DNA of 64,000 nt from Ixodes scapularis (lineage: Eukaryota; Arthropoda; Arachnida; Ixodida; Ixodidae): contig NW_024609857.1 of assembly GCF_016920785.2 (NCBI RefSeq), positions 191,717,027 through 191,781,026 of the forward strand. Reading direction: 5' to 3'. The notes beneath the pieces are model-generated. The model saw nothing but the letters and a program-made list of their open reading frames with translations. It searched no databases and had not been told where the DNA came from. The translations under genes were made by a program, and so were the position numbers. Each line of letters starts with the position of its first letter. Positions within the stretch are counted from its first letter, which is position 1. Shown one piece after another: positions 8,847 to 20,488 of this stretch.

Positions 8847-9473
8847 AGGAGCTGTGCAACGATATTCAGTTGGAATGTTTTTCACTTTACACGAGCTTAC
8901 TGGCACTAGTGGGGCTCAAGGATACTCGCACGCAACGCCACTGGCCTAGAAACTCCTTTGTTGCGGTGTAATTTTAAGGACAAAAGCGATCATTTTCATT
9001 CAATCTCTCTTTTGCAAAATTTCATGACGTAATGTGGGAATCGCAGAACACCCAAGTGACGATATTTGAATGCTGTTCATAGATTGGAGCCGAGCATTGC
9101 GTGGGCACTCGATTTGGGCTCGTGATAATTAGTAACTCGAGAAGCATTCGTGTAGTGGGCCGTGTCTAATCGCTGCAACGACGACAATAGCCGAGCCATA
9201 ACAATGTGTGGAACTCAGCGCGTGTCCTGTGCTTTGCCAACCCCAGCGCGTGGCTATGATCAGCATTGGCGGCATATAGTCGGCTCCAGATCACGTGGCC
9301 GCTTGTTCTGGCTGCGAGTTGAGAGGATAAACGTTGCTCGTTTTTCTTTAATTTTTTTCTGGGACTACTATTGCGTGGGGTGAAAAACGAACGCGTGTTT
9401 CATAGGTAATTAACGTTAGGGATCCGTTCTAAGCGGTATTTGCGCAAAGTACAAAAATTGTTGCATAGCTCCT
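8847..9473. mobile_element. TTAA-flanked MITE family 1, copy 1, inside the LINE
   Basis: Ends are AGGAGCTGTGCAACGATATT and (reverse complement) AGGAGCTATGCAACAATTTT, flanked by TTAA at 8843-8846 and 9474-9477. Deleting the insert and one TTAA rejoins the LINE frame (HRKL to MCKIRP), which proves that TTAA is the duplicated target. TTAA duplication is the piggyBac signature, although these ends lack the usual CCC start. Copies 2 and 3 are at 24316-25093 and 63922-64000. A 73-codon frame (9162-9383) is shared by copies 1 and 2 but has no known domain. Confidence 0.88.
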
Positions 9474-10882
9474 TTAACTTTCTGTGGTTCACCTTATCAA
9501 AGGCCTTTTTAAAATACAAAAAAAAAAATAACGTCGACATGGCCTCTACTGTCTAAAGTTTTTGAAAAGAAATGCAGAATTTCCGTCAGTTCCGTAACAA
9601 TAGAAAGTTTCTTTAGGAATCCATGTTGGCAGCTGTCTAGTAAGCCGCGCTCAGCTAAGAATGTATGAATATGCTTGCGGATGATGTGCTCAAGTATTTC
9701 ACAACATGTTGATGTGAAGGAAATGGGACGATAATTTGACGGGGAACATGAATTACCCTCCTTAAATATTGGAATTACTTTACCCAATTTCCAGTCGTTT
9801 GGAACCAAAGAACTATCAAGCGATTTCTGAAAGATAAGCAATAAATATTTGGACGGCCATTCAAACAAGATACTGATATTTTACGATCAAGACTGGACTG
9901 GTGATCGTAAGATACTTTACGATCAAGACTGGACTGGTGAAATACATCATATGAATTATCTAGTATATCTAAAATAGCTACGTCATCTGGATGTCTGAAA
10001 TCTTTATAGGTAGTTACTTTGAAGTGCACTGAAGGGTTATCATTTAAATAGAGTGATAAAACAACCATGAGATGATCAGATATTCCTGGTAAAACTGTAC
10101 ATTCGAAAGGATATAGCATCATACTATCACTTAAGAAAAAAAGATGCAATATAGATTTGCTATTTTCTTGGATTATGGTGAACTCTTTAACGACTTCCGT
10201 TAGACCATGTAAAAACGACATGTCTATTAATGCAGAAGAGAGTAAAACATCGCGAGTTCCTGGTAATGATACTTTCCAGTCGACCACCCCAACATTGATG
10301 TCGCCTGCAATTATTACCTTTTTTGAGTCAACGTGCAATTTAATAAGGAAATCATTTAAACTCTGAGCGAAGTCAGGGCTCGTTCCCGGAGGACGGTAAA
10401 CCGCGCCTATTATGAGTTTCGATTTTGATCATTGAGTCTGCACGATACGCTTTCAATGTCAGGGGTGTCTTCTATTTCAACATAATCGATACAGTTCTTT
10501 ATTATAATGGCTACCCCACCCCCTCTGCTCAAACGATCTTTCCTAAGGATATTATATCCAGGGTGAACGATTTCACAATAAAAACTGGAGGGAATCAACC
10601 ATGTCTCAGTGATTATTACAACAAAAGGGTCATGCTCGACAAGGATGTTTTCGAAATCAACAGTTTTATTCACAATACTCCTCGCATTTAAATTGATTAT
10701 TGAAAAGGTCTTTCCATTCTCAACCCTTAATTCGTCGTCATTCTTCTCGGGGCTGAATGCTTCTCTGTACATGTTCGCTGAGGATCACTATTTGCCGTTT
10801 TTGGTCATCCCAAACGTAAGTACTTCCGTTAATTTTTGGTTTGTCGAACACCGGAAATACTTTATCACCTTTCGCTCTGTTT

Positions 10883-11525
10883 TCACATGCACTTTCCTAA
10901 AGAATTTGCCGAATAGTTACTTACCTGCTTAGAGTAATCTTCGTTGATAAAAACTTTTGTTCCTTTTAAACGTTTCGCATTTCGGATGATGTCTCTCTTT
11001 TCATTGAAATTCCCAAGTCGCAGAATGATTGGTCGCGGTTTCCATCCTGTGAATGCGCTCAACGCTTCAGACATCTAAATTTAGTTTCGCTTTGAATATT
11101 CCATCAACAATCTTATCTGTCAATAACTGCTCTGTCTCGTGCGTGGCCTCCTCTATTCCATGGATGACAAGAGTATTTCGCCTACTTTTATTTTCAAAGT
11201 TATCTACTTTACTTTGCAGTTCTCTAATCGATGGTTCTAAAGCCTCGACACGCTTTACCGACTGATCTAGTTTAGTTGAAAAGTTCTTAACCTGGGTCAT
11301 TGAAGTTTCAATAACCTGCAGTCTTTTGTCAAGGCTACCATAGTTTTGTTTCATATCTCGGATGTCGTTTGCGATCTGTTTTTGTCCGACTAGAAGTTCA
11401 TTCAGAAGTGCCTGAGTGTGAGGCCCATGGTTCAGCTCAACATCTCTAGTGAGTCCTAATAACAACAGGGTGACGTTCCAACACTCACATGAAATTACAC
11501 ACAAGGCCTGTGGGCTTGGCAACAC
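10883..11525 (-). pseudogene. LINE ORF1: 2A-like start, coiled coil and C-terminal domain
   Basis: The frame opens with hydrophobic TLLLLGLTRDVELNHGP, the layout of a 2A-like translational skip signal (consensus DxExNPGP) known at the N-terminus of some non-LTR retrotransposon proteins. The NPGP proline is His here, from one base change (CCT to CAT at 11427-11429), so skipping should fail. A heptad-rich segment of about 70 residues (IANDIRDMKQ to LQSKVDNFENK) is a likely coiled coil for RNA-binding multimers. After a frameshift at 11067-11074 the C-terminal part contains RPIILRLGNFNEKRDIIRNA. A TGA stands just upstream of 11525 and no ATG is present, so the natural start is lost. Confidence 0.85.
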
Positions 11526-11577
11526 GATTCAAACAATACAAGTCCTCTTTAGGCAAGTATGGAAACGACTTATGCAA

Positions 11578-11975
11578 AACTGTACAAAAAAAAAAAAATA
11601 GTAGTGGTAGTGCATTAGGCATCCTCGCTGGCTCCGTGCCGCCAAGCCCACTGAAGTCGGAATGCTGGTGTTCCCTTCTTTTATTGTGCAGTACAGATGT
11701 CGCGTCAGTCGCTGTGAGCAGTCTGTAGTTGATTATCGCAGATGATTTTGCGCAGTCATTGCTGGTGACTTGCCGACTGTCTTGGCCTGCCCAAGTTTGT
11801 TCATCGTCATCGACGATGCTGCACGGTGGTCGGGATCTTGGTAGTTGGCCTGTCCTGAGATAGTCCGGTGCTGCGATGTTTGCGAAGGGGACGCCTTGCT
11901 GCAGCAGCAGATTCTGTACAAAAAACGTTAGTGGATTAGGCATCCTGGCTGGCTCCGGGCCGCCGAGCACCTCAA
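11578..11975 (-). repeat. Partial tandem repeat in the LINE 5' region
   Basis: TGTACAAAAAA followed by GCATTAGGCATCCTCGCTGG at 11581-11650 recurs, slightly changed, at 11915-11970, a period of about 334 bp. Repeated 5' monomers often carry the internal promoter in LINEs, so this may be the old promoter; that is inference. Confidence 0.6.
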
Positions 11976-12000
11976 ACGAATATAGGTAGGGACTCCCTGA

Positions 12001-12202
12001 CCGACCCGTACACGTTGCTTCGCGGCAACGGTCTCATGCAGCTTATCACAGAAAGAAGCCAATTTATAGCGCGTAATTGTGTGTATAAATAGTGCAAGAA
12101 AAATGAAATTTCATGATGATGACAAATTGAACGCGGGCGGCCCGTATTGCTGGTTTCGCGACGTCAAGTTTCTGGGCGAAATTGCCCCATCTGAAGCGGG
12201 CC
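12001..12202. other. No gene seen
   Basis: Spacer between the LINE 5' end and the GTGAGGGC minisatellite. Confidence 0.4.
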
Positions 12203-12640
12203 TGAGTGGCGTGAGGGCCATGAGTGCGTGAGGGGCATGAGGGGTATGAGTGCGTGAGAGCCGTGAGGGCCGTGAGGGCGGTGAGTGCGTAAGGGGTGGG
12301 AGGGCCATGAGTTCGTAAGGGCCGTGAAGGCGGTGTGTGGTGTGAGGGTCATGAGTGCGTGAGGGGGGGTGAGGGTGGTGAGTACCTGAGGAGCGTGAGG
12401 GCGGTGAGTGGCGTGAGGGCCATGAGTGCGTGAGGGGCGTGAGGGCGATGAGGGCCGTGAGGGCGGTGAGGGGCGTGAGGGCCATGAGTGCGTGAGGGCC
12501 GTGAGGTTCAGTGAGGGTGAATGAAGGGCTGAAGGTGAGTGTGACTGTGAGGATGAGGGTGAGTGAGGGGCTGAAGGTGAGCGTAACTGTGAGGGTGAGG
12601 CTGAGTGTGGCTGTGAGGATGAGGGTGAGTGAGTGCGACC
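12203..12640 (+). repeat. GTGAGGGC-type minisatellite, two domains
   Basis: From 12203 to 12505 units of about 10 bp (GTGAGGGCSR, TGAGTGCGTG) follow one another. From 12507 to 12640 a higher-order unit of about 50 bp (GGTGAGTGAGGGGCTGAAGG, then TGAGTGTGACTGTGAGGAT) repeats with variation. Long open frames on the minus strand (12111-12683), rich in Pro, Ser, Thr and Leu, are products of the repeat and not genes. Confidence 0.9.
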
Positions 12641-13103
12641 TAAAATTCCGACCTCTGTTCCCACGTGGTACACTGTTCTGCAATGGTCGGCGAGCTGTCA
12701 GCCTGGCGCTCCAACCGCCAAATCCAAATTCTTTCTAGAGTGAATCCCTGCATTTTTCGCAGACTGGCTGGCACCAACAGCTAAATTATTACATCGGGCA
12801 AAACGAGACAATTTTACACTAAGCGGCGAACCCTCTATATACAGGCACACTTGGTTGAAAGCGCAAGCAGCTCCAAGCACAAGTTCTCCCCGCACCGCCT
12901 CTCGAAACCCGAGACGTTTCTTAACGACCGCGGGGTAAACTCTCCCACCTCGGCCGCGATGCCCCCTCCAATGCTCCCTCCAAAACGCCAAACCCAACAA
13001 AGAAAGTAAAAGAAAAAAACAATGGCGACGCCACTCTGGAAAGAGTAACTTTTCTAGCAAAAATCACCTTAATTAATAAGAAGGATTTCTACATACTTAA
13101 CAC
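12641..13103. other. No gene seen
   Basis: Mixed-composition DNA with short frames on both strands and no domain. Confidence 0.4.
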
Positions 13104-13448
13104 AGTCTGTCGATCAAACATCCCGTGTCGGTGAAACGAGCTGTCCATGAAACGTCGCTCTATGAACTCATTGTCCCCGTCACCAAACGCCTCTCTACGA
13201 GCCCAGGTCTTCGTCGCTTCTACTGCAAGGCCTAGCTCGTCCATCCTTGCGCAGGACCATGCTTGTGTCACTGTCATTCCTTCGCGCCAAGCCTCTCCCG
13301 GTGTTCTGTCTCTCTCTGTGCGTAACAGCGGCACACAATGGTTATTTTTCGCGGTAGAAACAGGACTGTAGCGGCAAACGCCGATCTTGCTCTTCTGCAA
13401 CAGTGCCACAGTGCGATGTTGGAGTTTCGCGGCACTGTGAAATCGCAA
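13104..13448 (-). other. Open frame carrying FIERRF peptide, copy B
   Basis: A minus-strand frame enters without an ATG (TTG at 13448) and ends after MFDRQTVLSM. Its last 40 residues (TKTWARREAFGDGDNEFIER onward) include the peptide shared with 7198-7274 and 45683-45770. The preceding GEAWREGMTVTQAWSCAR has no match I know. Conservation of the peptide with synonymous change suggests that the copies descend from a real coding sequence, perhaps an unrecognised transposon protein. Confidence 0.4.
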
Positions 13449-13697
13449 ACAGGTTGGGCCCGTTCTCGCTGCCGTCTCCTCGTCGTCTCCTGTGTGTGGA
13501 TGCGCTTGGGAGACGGACGATCCTTGGACGTGTTGTCACGTGATCCATCCATCCGCGGATCAGTCCGTCGTGTGTATCAGCCGTTATATACGGCCGACCA
13601 GATACCCGTCTTCCGCAGAAACATTCACACGGTTCGGAAGCTTTTGTCCGCAGCTCCGCATGGGAAGTAGAGGAAAGATCTTCAGCGGGCAGAAATG

Positions 13698-13805
13698 GCA
13701 GACCACTAACGGCACACCGGCGGTAAAGCACCTTTCGCATGTCTGCATATAGTCAGCAGAAAAAAATAAAAAAGCACGTGTCCGATATCTGAAGTGCGCC
13801 GCATT
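13698..13805 (+). repeat. Dispersed repeat, copy 1 (partner 15221-15325)
   Basis: AACGGCACACCGGCGGTAAA and CACGTGTCCGATATCTGAAG align with AATCGCACACCGATGGTAAA and CCGTGTCCGACGTGCCC in the partner, about 70% overall. No coding content is recognised. Confidence 0.55.
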
Positions 13806-14285
13806 GTTTTTAGTTGGGGTCATTCGTCTTTTAGAATTTATAGGGAGTAGATTGGATGATGGTGGCTGAAGACTGCACACGTCGCGCGTCTCCAGTGTTT
13901 CCCAGGTATTCGTGTGACCTTTTCTGATCGGTACTTCTTGTTGCGAACTCTTGTTCACGTTTTCATGCCCAAAGCATACTTTTTGATCCACTTACAGTCG
14001 AAAGCCCCTACACTGATACTAGGAGTTGGAACGTTCGTAAAAATTATTATTGTTAATCTTGCAATAAATAAATAAATAATAATTGCCAGGAGCAGCGGCG
14101 TGGACTTTTCATTTTCCCGGGGGGGGGGGGGGGGGGGGGGGTGGGAAGGGGGGGCATGCTGAGAAATTCTTTAGTTGGGGGAGGGGGGTGCTTTTCCGCG
14201 CAATTTTTTTTTACACCGGCAATTATCAGTAGTTTATTTTAAGAGGGACATTTTACAACGTATGTATATCTTCTGCTATCATTGT
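13806..14285. repeat. Non-coding DNA with (AAAT)n (14063-14083) and a G20 run (14119-14141)
   Basis: GCAATAAATAAATAAATAAT resembles a CR1/L2 tail but no LINE body is attached. A G run and a G-rich stretch follow. No gene. Confidence 0.5.
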
Positions 14286-14400
14286 AACAGCAGTGCTCTT
14301 GATCCATTACTTTTTCTAATTTTTATTAACGACTTGCCAACTAATATTTTCTCACGCGTGCGGCTCTTCGCGGACGACTGAATCATCTATTACTTCATTC
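14286..14400 (+). pseudogene. LINE reverse-transcriptase fragment
   Basis: LDPLLFLIFINDLPTNIFSR followed by VRLFADD is the PQG-to-FADD stretch of a CR1/L2-type palm domain. A TGA follows FADD directly, then IIYYF. Only about 115 bp are recognisable, so it is an isolated shard. Confidence 0.8.
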
Positions 14401-15220
14401 GGCGCGTTAAGTTGTGATTCCACGAGTCCGGTTCGGCTAACTCCGTCGGAGTCGCTACTAAACGGACTTTTGGAACAGATCCGGATAAAGTAGGCGCCCT
14501 CTATATGAACCTCTGGTTCTTTTATTTATCTTTTTTTTTTTTTTGTGGTGGGACATCGCGAAATGGCAGGCCGCTGTGGCAGCAGACCAAGCGGACGTAA
14601 ATGTGATCGATGCCGCGTTACCTTCTCGCCAGAACTGGAAATTGAAGCTAACGAAAGACACTGGGATTCCTTTTCCCATGTATTTTGTCAATAAAGGCAA
14701 CGTTGGGCGTTATTTTGTTAACATGCCACTACTAGAAGCTCGTTACATGGCACGAAAACAGCGTCACCGTAAGGATCATGGCCCGGGGGGGGGGGGGGGG
14801 GGGCTCTGCTCCCGCCCCCCTTCCGGATCTCACCACGGGGGGGGGGGGGGGGGGGCACGAGCCCCAATGCCCCCACCCCCTACCCCCGCCTATGGCCAGG
14901 AGAGGTGTTCATCCACCGAGGGAGACCGAGAATGGTTTAGACTCGAGAGACAGGGTGCAAATTAGTCGTGGGGTCGTAATTATTCCCATGGTTCAAATGT
15001 CAAGATTTCGACTTCAAGGGGAAACAATTTATTCGGCTCGTATATCTTCTGGTGGACTTTCTTTGGGATGTATCTGCCCAAAAGAAAATCCACCAAATCA
15101 GTCTTCCGCAAAAAAAAAAGAAAAACAGCAACAACAACAAAACAACAACATTGGGACGGCTTTGAAAGCCCTGACCGTATTCAACCAAGTGCAGTAGGGT
15201 GAAGAAGGTATTTGATGATT
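14401..15220. other. No gene; two poly-G tracts within C/G-rich repeat DNA
   Basis: G runs at 14785-14803 and 14838-14855 sit in C-rich DNA ending CGCCTATGGCCAGG, which may be a degraded relative of the G-rich hAT MITE at 8062-8228. A plus frame from 14543 (WWDIAKWQAAVAADQADVNV) is open for 70 codons before the G run but has no known domain. Confidence 0.35.
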
Positions 15221-15325
15221 ATGTAGGGCGGACCACCAATCGCACACCGATGGTAAAAGCCCCTCCGCTCGCCTGCGTATTCCGATCAAGAAAGGAGCGC
15301 GCCCGTGTCCGACGTGCCCCTCATT
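15221..15325 (+). repeat. Dispersed repeat, copy 2 (partner 13698-13805)
   Basis: Matches the first copy over about 105 bp in the same orientation. Confidence 0.55.
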
Positions 15326-16592
15326 GTTGCTTTGGGAGCAAGAAAATGTGACTGCAAATTCATGCTGGACGTGCTTGCAGCACATGCGGTGCCAGTCAGG
15401 TCAAGCTAACTTTCTGCGTAGAACGCAGGTTTTATGCAGAACGACGTTACGTATGCAACGGAGCGCAGACAGTTCCCCCGTTCGGTCTGTGCACTGGGTA
15501 ACCGGTTAGAACCGGTCGTCGTCCAGCCGACGACTCTCTCTTTCTGCCCTGCGCCGAGTCCGAAGTCTTGCGGGGGGTGTAGGCTTCCTCCCGGCCTTCG
15601 GTTTCGCCTTGCAGTATCGTGCCGCCGAGAGCCTTCCGACGCTCGCGGCGGGGCGCTCGCTCATGCACGTGCGGCGTTTGCCGAGTTGCACTTCGTATCG
15701 GCGTTTGCTTCGCGGAAGTTCAACTGTCCGCCAAAGCTGTCTGGCGGGTCTCGCGTGACGGAGCGTCTGCATATAAGCGCCCGGTTAAGCCTTTCCTTCC
15801 GATTTCAATGGCCCGTGCACGTTTCTGACGTACAACGAACTTAACAAACCAAAAAGCAAAACATGACCAAAATAATGACCTCCAGTATCGTGTTTCGGTG
15901 TGCTTGTCCTTGTCTTTATTTCTATAGTTTGACCGATATTTGCCACTTTGTGCCTATCTTTAAATGAGCAACACTAAAACTTTTACCACCGACGGTGTGA
16001 CAGTTGTTGCATGTTTTACAACCTAAGGAAACTATAAGCAGTCCATTTTTTTTATTTTTTTTTTCGCTCGACTACACAGGAAAGATGGCATCATTGCAGT
16101 AAAGTCTAATTCAAGGTCGCTGTCGAATCGAGTTTCTAGCGACATAACGGATAGCCTGCAAATAACCGCGCGGTTAACCACTCCCTTTTTCTGTATGGTT
16201 ATTCTATTTTTCCTACGTTAATTGCAGGAATAGGAACACGTCCTTGAAACGTCAAAGGCAAGCGTTCACTGAAAAAAGTTAGCTCAATGCGCGAGACGAT
16301 TTGAGGCGTTATTTTTTTGAAACGTGCGTTAGTCACACAGAAGGAGTACACACTGTTCACCGTTATTTTATAAATACCACGAAACAAGTTTTATGACGTG
16401 ACAACGTCTTACCTGAAGGGATGCATGTACGGAAACTTAAGCAACGGAAATATACCTCACTATACGGCACTTTGATGTGGCACACTTCAGGCTTGGAATT
16501 TCTAACCTTCACTGAATGAGCTGCTCGTAGATCGCGGTGAAGTGCCATCGCACAGAACCCGTTTCCCGTCAATGTGAGCGTCTTCGGCTATC
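15326..16592. other. No gene; CpG-rich block 15430-15830
   Basis: The CpG-rich block has overlapping open frames on both strands, the usual result of GC richness. Nothing matches a known protein. The rest is AT-rich with a T run near 16048-16063. Confidence 0.35.
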
Positions 16593-17269
16593 TACACTGT
16601 TAGCAAGTCCCGTGTATTTGGCGAATATTTGGGGTGAAAAACACGCTATTTACACAAATTACCATAAATTTACACGATGAGTAACGGATAATTCCTTCAG
16701 AAATCATGCGAGGTTGTAAAAAACGTGTTTTCGTTCGGTCATACACGCATAACCGTGTAGCCGACCTCGATAACACGCATCGCCCCCGGCGACGACCGCG
16801 GCATTGCCGGCTATCGAAGCACCGGAATGCTTGGGTACACACTTAGAAAGGACCGTCGAGACAAATGCCGTGGAAAGAAACATGTCTCGGAGACAGATAT
16901 GCACCAAAAGCAATTGCGTCATGTCGCAGGGCGTTGGCGAAACCCGCGCTAAAGTGAACTCTTACCGTGCTCGCCGCCATCTTCTGGTCGATGGCAATTG
17001 GGCTTTCCTCATGTCGCCCATGTTTGTATTTAGTTTAGGGGTCCTGATAACCGTTTCTTAGACACCACAAATAAAGTCATGGGTCTAATTATTCGTACTA
17101 AACAGTTAAAATGGATATAAAAAGCGTGTCCTCGATGTGAACACGTGACATTGCAGTTGGTTTCGTTTTTGCTTCAACCTTCACCTGCAAGCGATCTGGC
17201 CACGGCGCAAGCGCAACGCCGATGTACGCTGGAAGCAAGCGCCGGTGGCTTTCCTTGTTTTTGTTTGAC

Positions 17270-17800
17270 CGGAGAAAATCTGGCAAGTACGCATGGCGCC
17301 GCTACTGTTTTGGTTTGACGGGACGCGAGAAGCTTCGCATAGAGCTTCGGAGTTTGCGAGCACATAGTGAAGACGTGACCGGAGAAGTGCCCCTGTGATG
17401 TTCCTGGAAGACGGAAAGTAGCATTCGTAATCGTCGTGTGTGCTTTGAAAGCGAAGGGAGTCACAGGGTCCACGAGTTCGCAACCACAAGCCAAGGTTCA
17501 CGACAGCGCGGCGTTGACTTCGGCGATCTCGTTCTGTTTGGTGCAACCCGGCGATGCGAAAAAGAGCAGAAACATTCGTCGTGTGTGGTGCGGTGCTTCG
17601 TATCCCGGGTCTGTTTGAACCACGCTTTTAACACGGAGCGCAAATTGTTTGTTGCGTGGTGGAGGTTCAACGGGTACAGTCCCGTCGTCGTCAGCTGATC
17701 CGGTCCAGCTGGTCCGGGAGGACGCAGCGAGCGTTTTTAAAAGTAAATCTTCCTTCGTTCAGTTTCAAACTGTTGAAGTATCCTCACACATACCGTGAGT
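17270..17800 (+). repeat. Ancient duplicated block, copy 1
   Basis: Shares with 18225-18730 an ordered series of segments: CACAAGCCAAG, CTTCGGCGATC, and a GTAAATC...TTCAGTTTCAAA stretch near its end. Identity is patchy, about 60-70%. It ends near ACCGTGAGTAAG (17795), which looks like a 5' splice site, so the pair could be duplicated leader exons; the sequence gives no proof. Confidence 0.4.
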
Positions 17801-18224
17801 AAGAAGCAGCGGGCGTTTTCAACAAAATTACGTTGTTTTAATTCAATAATGGACTCCGGATTGTTGTCTTAAATCTGCCGTTTTTTTATGCTTCGTGTTG
17901 GACTGCGTTTGCATAGCGACGCACACCGCTCGAGTAGATGATTCGGTCCTGCAACGAGTTTGCTGCGCCAATCATGCGGCGTGAATAAATTAGGGCAAGG
18001 TTTCCTACCTGCCCACAGATGCATGTACTGAGACCATTTTTTATGTTGTGAACGTAGTGCTCTTTCTTTATTTTTGAAGACGCGTTGGTGCATTTATTAT
18101 GGTACAATCACTTGAGAGTTGAGAAATTGGAGAGCGAGCAAGCTTTCTCAACTTTGTCTCTTTCTCTCTGGCACTGCCCTGTTTCAGTTTCAGTAGGCAT
18201 ATCTACTAGCAGGTACAAACTGCT

Positions 18225-18730
18225 CTAAAGCAGGTAAAAAACGGGAAGCTTAGGACGGTGCACACTCCGTGTTTCGCGCTTTTCGCAAGGTGACAGGGTA
18301 AATGCTTTTGTGAGATATGCGGAATATGCAAGCGATTTTGTTATGCCCGTCGTTTGTGTCTCTCCAGCAAAACGAATAAGATGATCTACTACAAAGGCGC
18401 AGTCACAAGCCAAGATTTAAGATAGCAGTCGTTTGCTTCGGTGATCCGTGTAGCTGTATTTTACCCTGCTCTCTGCAACACCGTGTCATGACGAAGAGCT
18501 CGAACGGTCACGGTTTGTGCTGGCCTTCCGGTTGACAGAAACCCGCGTCGCCCGCATCGGCACCGAGTGCGCTTGGGCTGTTGATGCTCAAGCCTTTCAT
18601 CCGCGGCTTGTCGCCAGCTCATCCTGCTGCTCACCGGTGAGGAAGCGGCGAGAGTAACCTCGGAAGCGCATGTAAATCCTCGTTCATTCAGTTATCCGGT
18701 GTCAAAGTGTGGAAGATGTCCAACGTGTAC
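18225..18730 (+). repeat. Ancient duplicated block, copy 2
   Basis: Tandem partner of 17270-17800, about 950 bp downstream. GTCACAAGCCAAGATTT, CTTCGGTGATCCGTGTAG and GTAAATCCTCGTTCATTCAG keep the order seen in copy 1. No coding sequence is recognised. Confidence 0.4.
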
Positions 18731-18760
18731 TGAGGGCGGGAACTACGAGCGTTTTGCCTT

Positions 18761-20488
18761 CCTTTTATAGACGCTTTACAGCAGCTGTGCATGGGCGCCG
18801 CCATAACTGACCTTCAGTTTTTGTCCCCTCTTATTCCGTTCGCTTCACTTCATCATTACCACAGCAGGACAGGTTATTGCCATTTTAGATGCTACTGTGT
18901 TCTTGTGCCCAGCATAGACCCCTGTGAAGACCCGTCAACGCCCACTTCAGTGGCTCGGCATCTCGGTAAGACAAGAGAAGGGCGGCTATGGCGGCTCAAT
19001 CTGGCGCGTGTGTAAAGCGTCTATAACCGAAACCAGACCAACGAGATAACTGCCTTGCGTACTCTAAAATGACGGAAGCAATAAGTTTCAACAGGTCGAG
19101 TACGTCACCGGGGATGTAGGCGAGACAGTGCACACTGTTTAAACGCTTGCAGTATCCACGAGTGGTACCAGGAAAGCGACGTCAACAGAGAAGGAGCTCG
19201 CGATTCAGCATAATGCACTGCTACGGGTCCGTGTATCTTCAAAGTTCGGGGTGGTGGCAGTATAAAAAAAAGACGCATCAGCAGCCCACACCAGTGTTCA
19301 CGAATAACGCTGGTCACAAACTCCCAAGCCCCACCGCTCTTTCCGACACCGACACGACATACGACAACAAACTGCATCAAAACGCCCCAAAAGTGAAGGC
19401 GTCTGCTCCCGTACTGCAGCTGCTGCAACTAGCGGAAGTGAAGTGTTGGGCGGATGTCCGGATGTCCTTCACAAAAATATATAAAAAATGCTTTGCGCAA
19501 GGATTATTCTCATTTATTATTGTATACGTAATGACAAAATCCCAATAATTTGTTTTCCTATCTGATTCAAGCTAGTCGGACTGCTCATAACACTGGTTAA
19601 GCAAGAAAATAACAAAAATTTGAACTTTTTCATGACCGGTATAAGATTTATTGTTAATATATCGTTATTTATTGCAACAGACTAACATTATAGATTTTGC
19701 CTCCATACGTTTTAAATGCAAACAGTTCTAACACACGGCTGTCCATTGCGCCGTGTTTTGTGTATTCTTCTATAAATCTGTAATGGTCAGCTACCAAAGA
19801 GCTCACCCGCACATGTCAAGCTTATATGCGCCGCGGGGAGCAATGGATATCGAGTAGGAAGTGTCGGGCGTAGTGTCGGTTGTTCTGTTTGTGTACATGT
19901 CGGTGCTGTGTAGCTGTGTGCTGTGTTGCCTGCGTTGTATGTAGGGTTGCTGTGTAGTAGTGGCCGTTCGCAGTGTTAACAGACTCGTCTTTTTTTTAAA
20001 AACAGGCTGCTAGAAATCTCGATAGGTGGCGCAAAGTTACCGCCCGATTCTAAATAGTTTTCTCAAGTTATTTATCCATGTAAGTTCGGCATTCTTTTTT
20101 TTTTTTTTTTGTTTAGCGGCTTGTTGAAGCTACCGACGCCGCCGACAACGCACGTACGTACCTTTGCAAGTAGCTACGTCCGCCGCTTGGAGACTTTACT
20201 GTGTATAAAAGACATCGAACGAGAACTAACGCGCCCTGTGTGCTTTCAATTCGGCTGAAAGGCGCGCGGCTCGCTGGGCTCGTCTCTCGCCTGTTCTCGG
20301 CCGCTGGCCGCCATGTTTCATAAGAAACACGCTCGAAACGGTTTTGCGGAAGGCAGACACGGTGTAGCGTGTTAAGTTTACACAGCACCTCATGTGTAGA
20401 CGAAAAACACAGATGGCCTCGTGTAAAACGAACACGTTTCGACGTGTCCGCTATGGGACAACGGTTTACACGTCTGGGCGTGTTATTT
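18761..20488. other. No gene seen
   Basis: Mixed DNA with a T run at 20096-20110 and a CpG-rich interval around 20215-20320. The frames at 19105-19548 and 20113-20505 lack recognisable domains. Confidence 0.35.

Larger units (their letters stand above)
7685..10772 (-). pseudogene. LINE ORF2: EEP endonuclease and reverse transcriptase, broken
   Basis: Endonuclease part: SIINLNARSIVNK and IITETWL (10410-10772), then IIAGDINVGVVDW and LPGISDH (within 9880-10338), which are the metal-site Asn/Glu, the GDxN core and the terminal SDH of APE-type nucleases. Reverse transcriptase: VPNDWKLGKVIPIFK and NYRPISFTSTCCEILE (9509-9868), AFDKVNH after a homopolymer frameshift near 9530, SGVPQSSVLGPF, then FADY instead of FADD at 8616-8627. 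That Asp-to-Tyr change removes a catalytic residue. The C-terminal end keeps SFFPRTVRDWNLLPENV. A normal protein would copy its RNA at a nicked target; this one cannot. Confidence 0.88.
7529..12000 (-). mobile_element. Nearly full-length CR1/L2-type LINE, inactive, with nested insertions
   Basis: Minus-strand order is 5' region with partial tandem repeats (about 11578-12000), ORF1 (11525-10883), ORF2 with an endonuclease (10772-9880), reverse transcriptase (9868-8373) and C-terminal region (8246-7685), then a 3' UTR ending in AAATAAATAAAA at about 7529-7545. That order and the AAATA-type tail are typical of the CR1/L2 group. Two inserts split ORF2: a MITE in a TTAA site (8847-9473) and a hAT MITE (8062-8228). 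Frameshifts, stops and a lost catalytic Asp show it is dead. The 5' limit is approximate. Confidence 0.88.

Noticed and set aside
9162..9383. 73-codon frame shared with 24781-25143
   Set aside because: The frame lies in two copies of a non-autonomous MITE; its conservation follows from the near identity of the DNA, and it has no domain.
12111..12683. Long Pro/Ser/Thr/Leu-rich reading frames on the minus strand
   Set aside because: They are translations of the GTGAGGGC minisatellite in two frames at once.
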